This document shows, one piece after another, positions 61,874-64,000 of a stretch of 64,000 nucleotides of DNA (its first letter is position 1; every line of letters starts with the position of its first letter). Position numbers and translations under genes: made by a program. The stretch lies in the NCBI GenBank assembly GCA_013399305.1, contig VXAI01000177.1, forward strand, positions 799,599-863,598, given 5' to 3'. The stretch is from Rostratula benghalensis (lineage: Eukaryota; Chordata; Aves; Charadriiformes; Rostratulidae). Below the pieces are notes generated by a model. That model saw only the letters and a list, made by a program, of their open reading frames with translations, was not told the DNA's origin and did no database searches.

Positions 61874-63444
61874 GGAGTGGAGGCGGTGGGTGTCTCACTA
61901 AAGCTGTTAATTGGGAATTTATTTTGCAAAAAAACCAGCATCAAACCTTTGCAAAAGCACAATGTTATTCTTCAGGCTATTTTACGGCGGAGCATTTCTT
62001 GTTAATCAAATTAGTGGTTGCAAGCACATGTGAGGAATGCAATGGGCCTCTGTTGTAACAGAAATCCACTGGAGTCAGAACAATCTGGTTTGATCTATAA
62101 AATTCCTGCAGGGAAGTTGTAAAAGCCACAAAGGTCTCACAGCTACTTACTGAGGTAAATACTGGGTCACCGTATATTTAGCAATGATAACACAAACCAC
62201 AGAAAAATACAGAGTAGGAAAAAAACTTCCTCCGAGTTACAGTAGCGTGGGAAATAAGACGGGGTTTGCCTGAATGTATTCTGAGTTGCTTCTCCTCATA
62301 CAGATAAATCAGTGAATGCTCTGTTGTATTTTCTGTGTTCTAGGAGGTCAGAGCACTCAGAGAAGGTTGTAATTATCTCACTCAGTGTCTTCCTTCTATG
62401 GAGGGAGCTGAAAAACTACTGCAGTGATCACATATTGAAAAATTGGAGTGAAAAATTTAGAGAGAGAGAGAAAATCTGGCACCTTCTACCACCTGGATAG
62501 TGGAATAGTCTTATGTGTCTTACAGTCATCTGGAAGATAACAAGGTGGTACCTAAATTAGATCAGCTGGGAATTTACTACTTAATATAGAAGTGGATCAT
62601 ACTGTAATGATGTGGTAAAATCAGAACAGATGCTTTTTGGAGATTTTCTTAGGGCTTCTTTAATCCACTGTACTGTTTTGGTTTTACCACAGAGCACAGA
62701 AGGCATTACCTGAGGGCAAACAAACTGCTCTGACTGCTAGGGAATGCTACCCTGACTGTTTTGCACCAAACAGATGCAAATTCTAGTTACACGTATGGAG
62801 CAGCTCATGGCTGATATCCCTGGAGATATTTTCTCATGGTGAACAGGTCTCCGAGTCCTTGGGTAGACCAGGGGTCAAAAGCTTCAGGCACTTCCACCAC
62901 ATGGTCTCAAAACTGTGGGTGTTTTTTAGAGGCTTGACAGGTTGCTGCCTGGGTGCTTTGGAAAGGCTTTTTTTACATATATATATATATATATAAATGT
63001 ATCTGTCTCACCCAGTGTCTAGGCCATGCAGTTTTCTAATACTATTACCATGGTGCAGCACCATAGCAGAGCTCATCTGACAGGTGAGGTGTTCTTTTAT
63101 CAGTGAAGCTTTTTCCTGCCAGCAAGAAAGACATCATGAAATCCATTTGGTACTAGCACTGCAGCCAGTAAGGACAAGAACATCAGAGGTAAATAATAAA
63201 TGAGCAGAAACCTACAAATTTTGCTGAGCATCATGGTATGAGCAGGAATACCAGGCAGAGATAACCTAAAACCTACAGATGAGAGATGGCTCACCAAAAC
63301 TGAAAAACAACCAGTGAGTTCACATGAAATGTCCTGATCTGATCTGGTGCATCGTGGTGCACCTGTTGACACATGAAGCACTAGGATGTCTTTGTGTCCT
63401 GAACAGAGAGGAGGCAGTCTGAGCAGAGGTAGGTGTTTCCATAT
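61874..63444. other. Interval before the LTR, no gene seen
   Basis: Unique AT-rich sequence. It includes a short AT dinucleotide run at about 62976-62994 and an open frame of 93 codons on the minus strand (63100-63381) that is not recognisable. Nothing else is supportable. Confidence 0.5.
62976..62994 (+). repeat. (AT)n microsatellite
   Basis: About nine AT/TA dinucleotides following a T-run. A simple repeat, likely polymorphic in length. Confidence 0.9.
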
Positions 63445-63845
63445 TGTGCTGGTTTTAGCTGGGATATAGTTAATTTTCTTTATAGTAGCTGATATAGGGC
63501 TTTGTATACAGCTTTGTATTTGGGATGAAAATAGTGTTGATAATACAGGGATGTTTTAGTTACTGCTGAGATGTGTTTACGCAGAGTCAAGACTTTTTTT
63601 ACTCCTCACCCTTATCCCACCAGTGAGCAGGCTGGGGGTACACAAGAAGTTGTGAGGGGACACAGATGGGACAGTGATCCCAACTAACCACGGGGATATC
63701 CCGTGCCATGTGATGTCAGGAGCAGCACATAAAGTGAGGGAAGAAGAAGGAAGAGCAGGGGATGTTTGGAGTAGTAGTGTTTTTCTTCCCAAGTAACCCT
63801 TATACCCCTGATGGGGGGCTTAGTCACCAGTTGGGGTTAAACCAT
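63445..63845 (+). mobile_element. Avian endogenous retrovirus LTR, internally shortened (solo-type)
   Basis: It begins TGTGCTGGTTTTAGCTGGG and continues through AGTTAATTTTCTTTATAGTAG, GATAATACAGGGATGTTTTAG and GGCTGGGGGTACACAAGAAG, in the order of a widespread bird ERV LTR. A promoter-like CACATAAAGTG sits near 63727. It closes with GGGGGGCTTAGTCACCAGTT and TTAAACCA. The piece expected between about 63800 and 63815, carrying the LTR's poly(A) region, is missing, so this copy is shortened internally. No gag, pol or env sequence adjoins on the left. CATAT flanks both ends and may be the target-site duplication. Confidence 0.85.
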
Positions 63846-64000
63846 ATTCCTGGATGATGTATTTCCATTTCTCTTTTAAACATTTGGCCCTTATTAACTC
63901 TATTATGCTGTTAGAATTGCAATGGTCTAACTTTTCTTAATTTCTCTCAGCTACTTACCAGCTTTTCTGACTTGTGCATACTGGAGATTTATACTTCTAT
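63846..64000. other. Right edge of window, no feature
   Basis: AT-rich unique sequence after the LTR. No retroviral coding sequence follows within the window, which supports a solo LTR. Confidence 0.5.

Noticed and set aside
1..64000. Search for tRNA genes, CRISPR arrays, operons or bacterial-type mobile systems
   Set aside because: No tRNA B-box (GGTTCGAATCC-like) context, no regularly spaced direct repeats and no prokaryotic gene arrangement were seen; the sequence is vertebrate.

Overview
The window is vertebrate nuclear DNA and almost certainly from a bird. It carries CR1-type LINE fragments with the characteristic ATTCTATG-type 3' tails, a retroviral LTR of a type widespread in avian genomes, and one intact vertebrate gene with GT-AG introns. 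There is no prokaryotic or organellar signal. Two runs of N (1447-2027 and 61829-61873) are assembly gaps, and both sit in GC- or G-rich sequence.

The only protein-coding gene I can support is FEM1C on the + strand. It encodes the ankyrin-repeat substrate receptor of a CUL2-RING ubiquitin ligase. A CpG-rich promoter spans about 1400-2230 and is mostly hidden by the first gap. A short remnant of non-coding exon 1 ends at 2036. Exon 2 (2474-3203) holds the 5' leader, with one upstream ORF, and codons 1-181 plus one base of codon 182. After an 11.9 kb intron, exon 3 (15117-16426 coding) supplies the rest. The joined frame is 617 codons plus stop, which is the length I know for mammalian FEM1C. 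The 3' UTR probably runs about 2.7 kb to an AATAAA at 19142.

Intron 2 is AT-rich unique sequence apart from a 1.6 kb antisense CR1 remnant (about 12690-14300) that keeps recognisable but broken reverse transcriptase. From about 19.2 kb to the right edge, roughly 45 kb, I see no protein-coding gene. The stretch holds CR1 3' fragments at 30.4, 31.1 (weak), 32.5, 47.4-48.2 and 49.7-49.95 kb, and an internally shortened LTR at 63.45-63.85 kb. It also holds a long T-run that looks like the tail of a retroposed transcript on the minus strand (30.1 kb), short tandem repeats, and a few candidate regulatory or non-coding-exon segments. In human 5q22 the side of FEM1C away from TICAM2/TMED7 is also gene-poor. 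Human 5q is largely homologous to the avian Z chromosome, so a Z-linked locus is likely; this is inference from synteny knowledge and is not visible in the bases.

I found no convincing undescribed multi-gene system. The items most worth a second look are the gap over the FEM1C promoter and exon 1, the upstream ORF and the stop codon abutting the FEM1C start, the C-terminal Arg of this C-degron reader, the candidate conserved element near 55.8-56.4 kb, and the retroposon-like tail at 30.1 kb.
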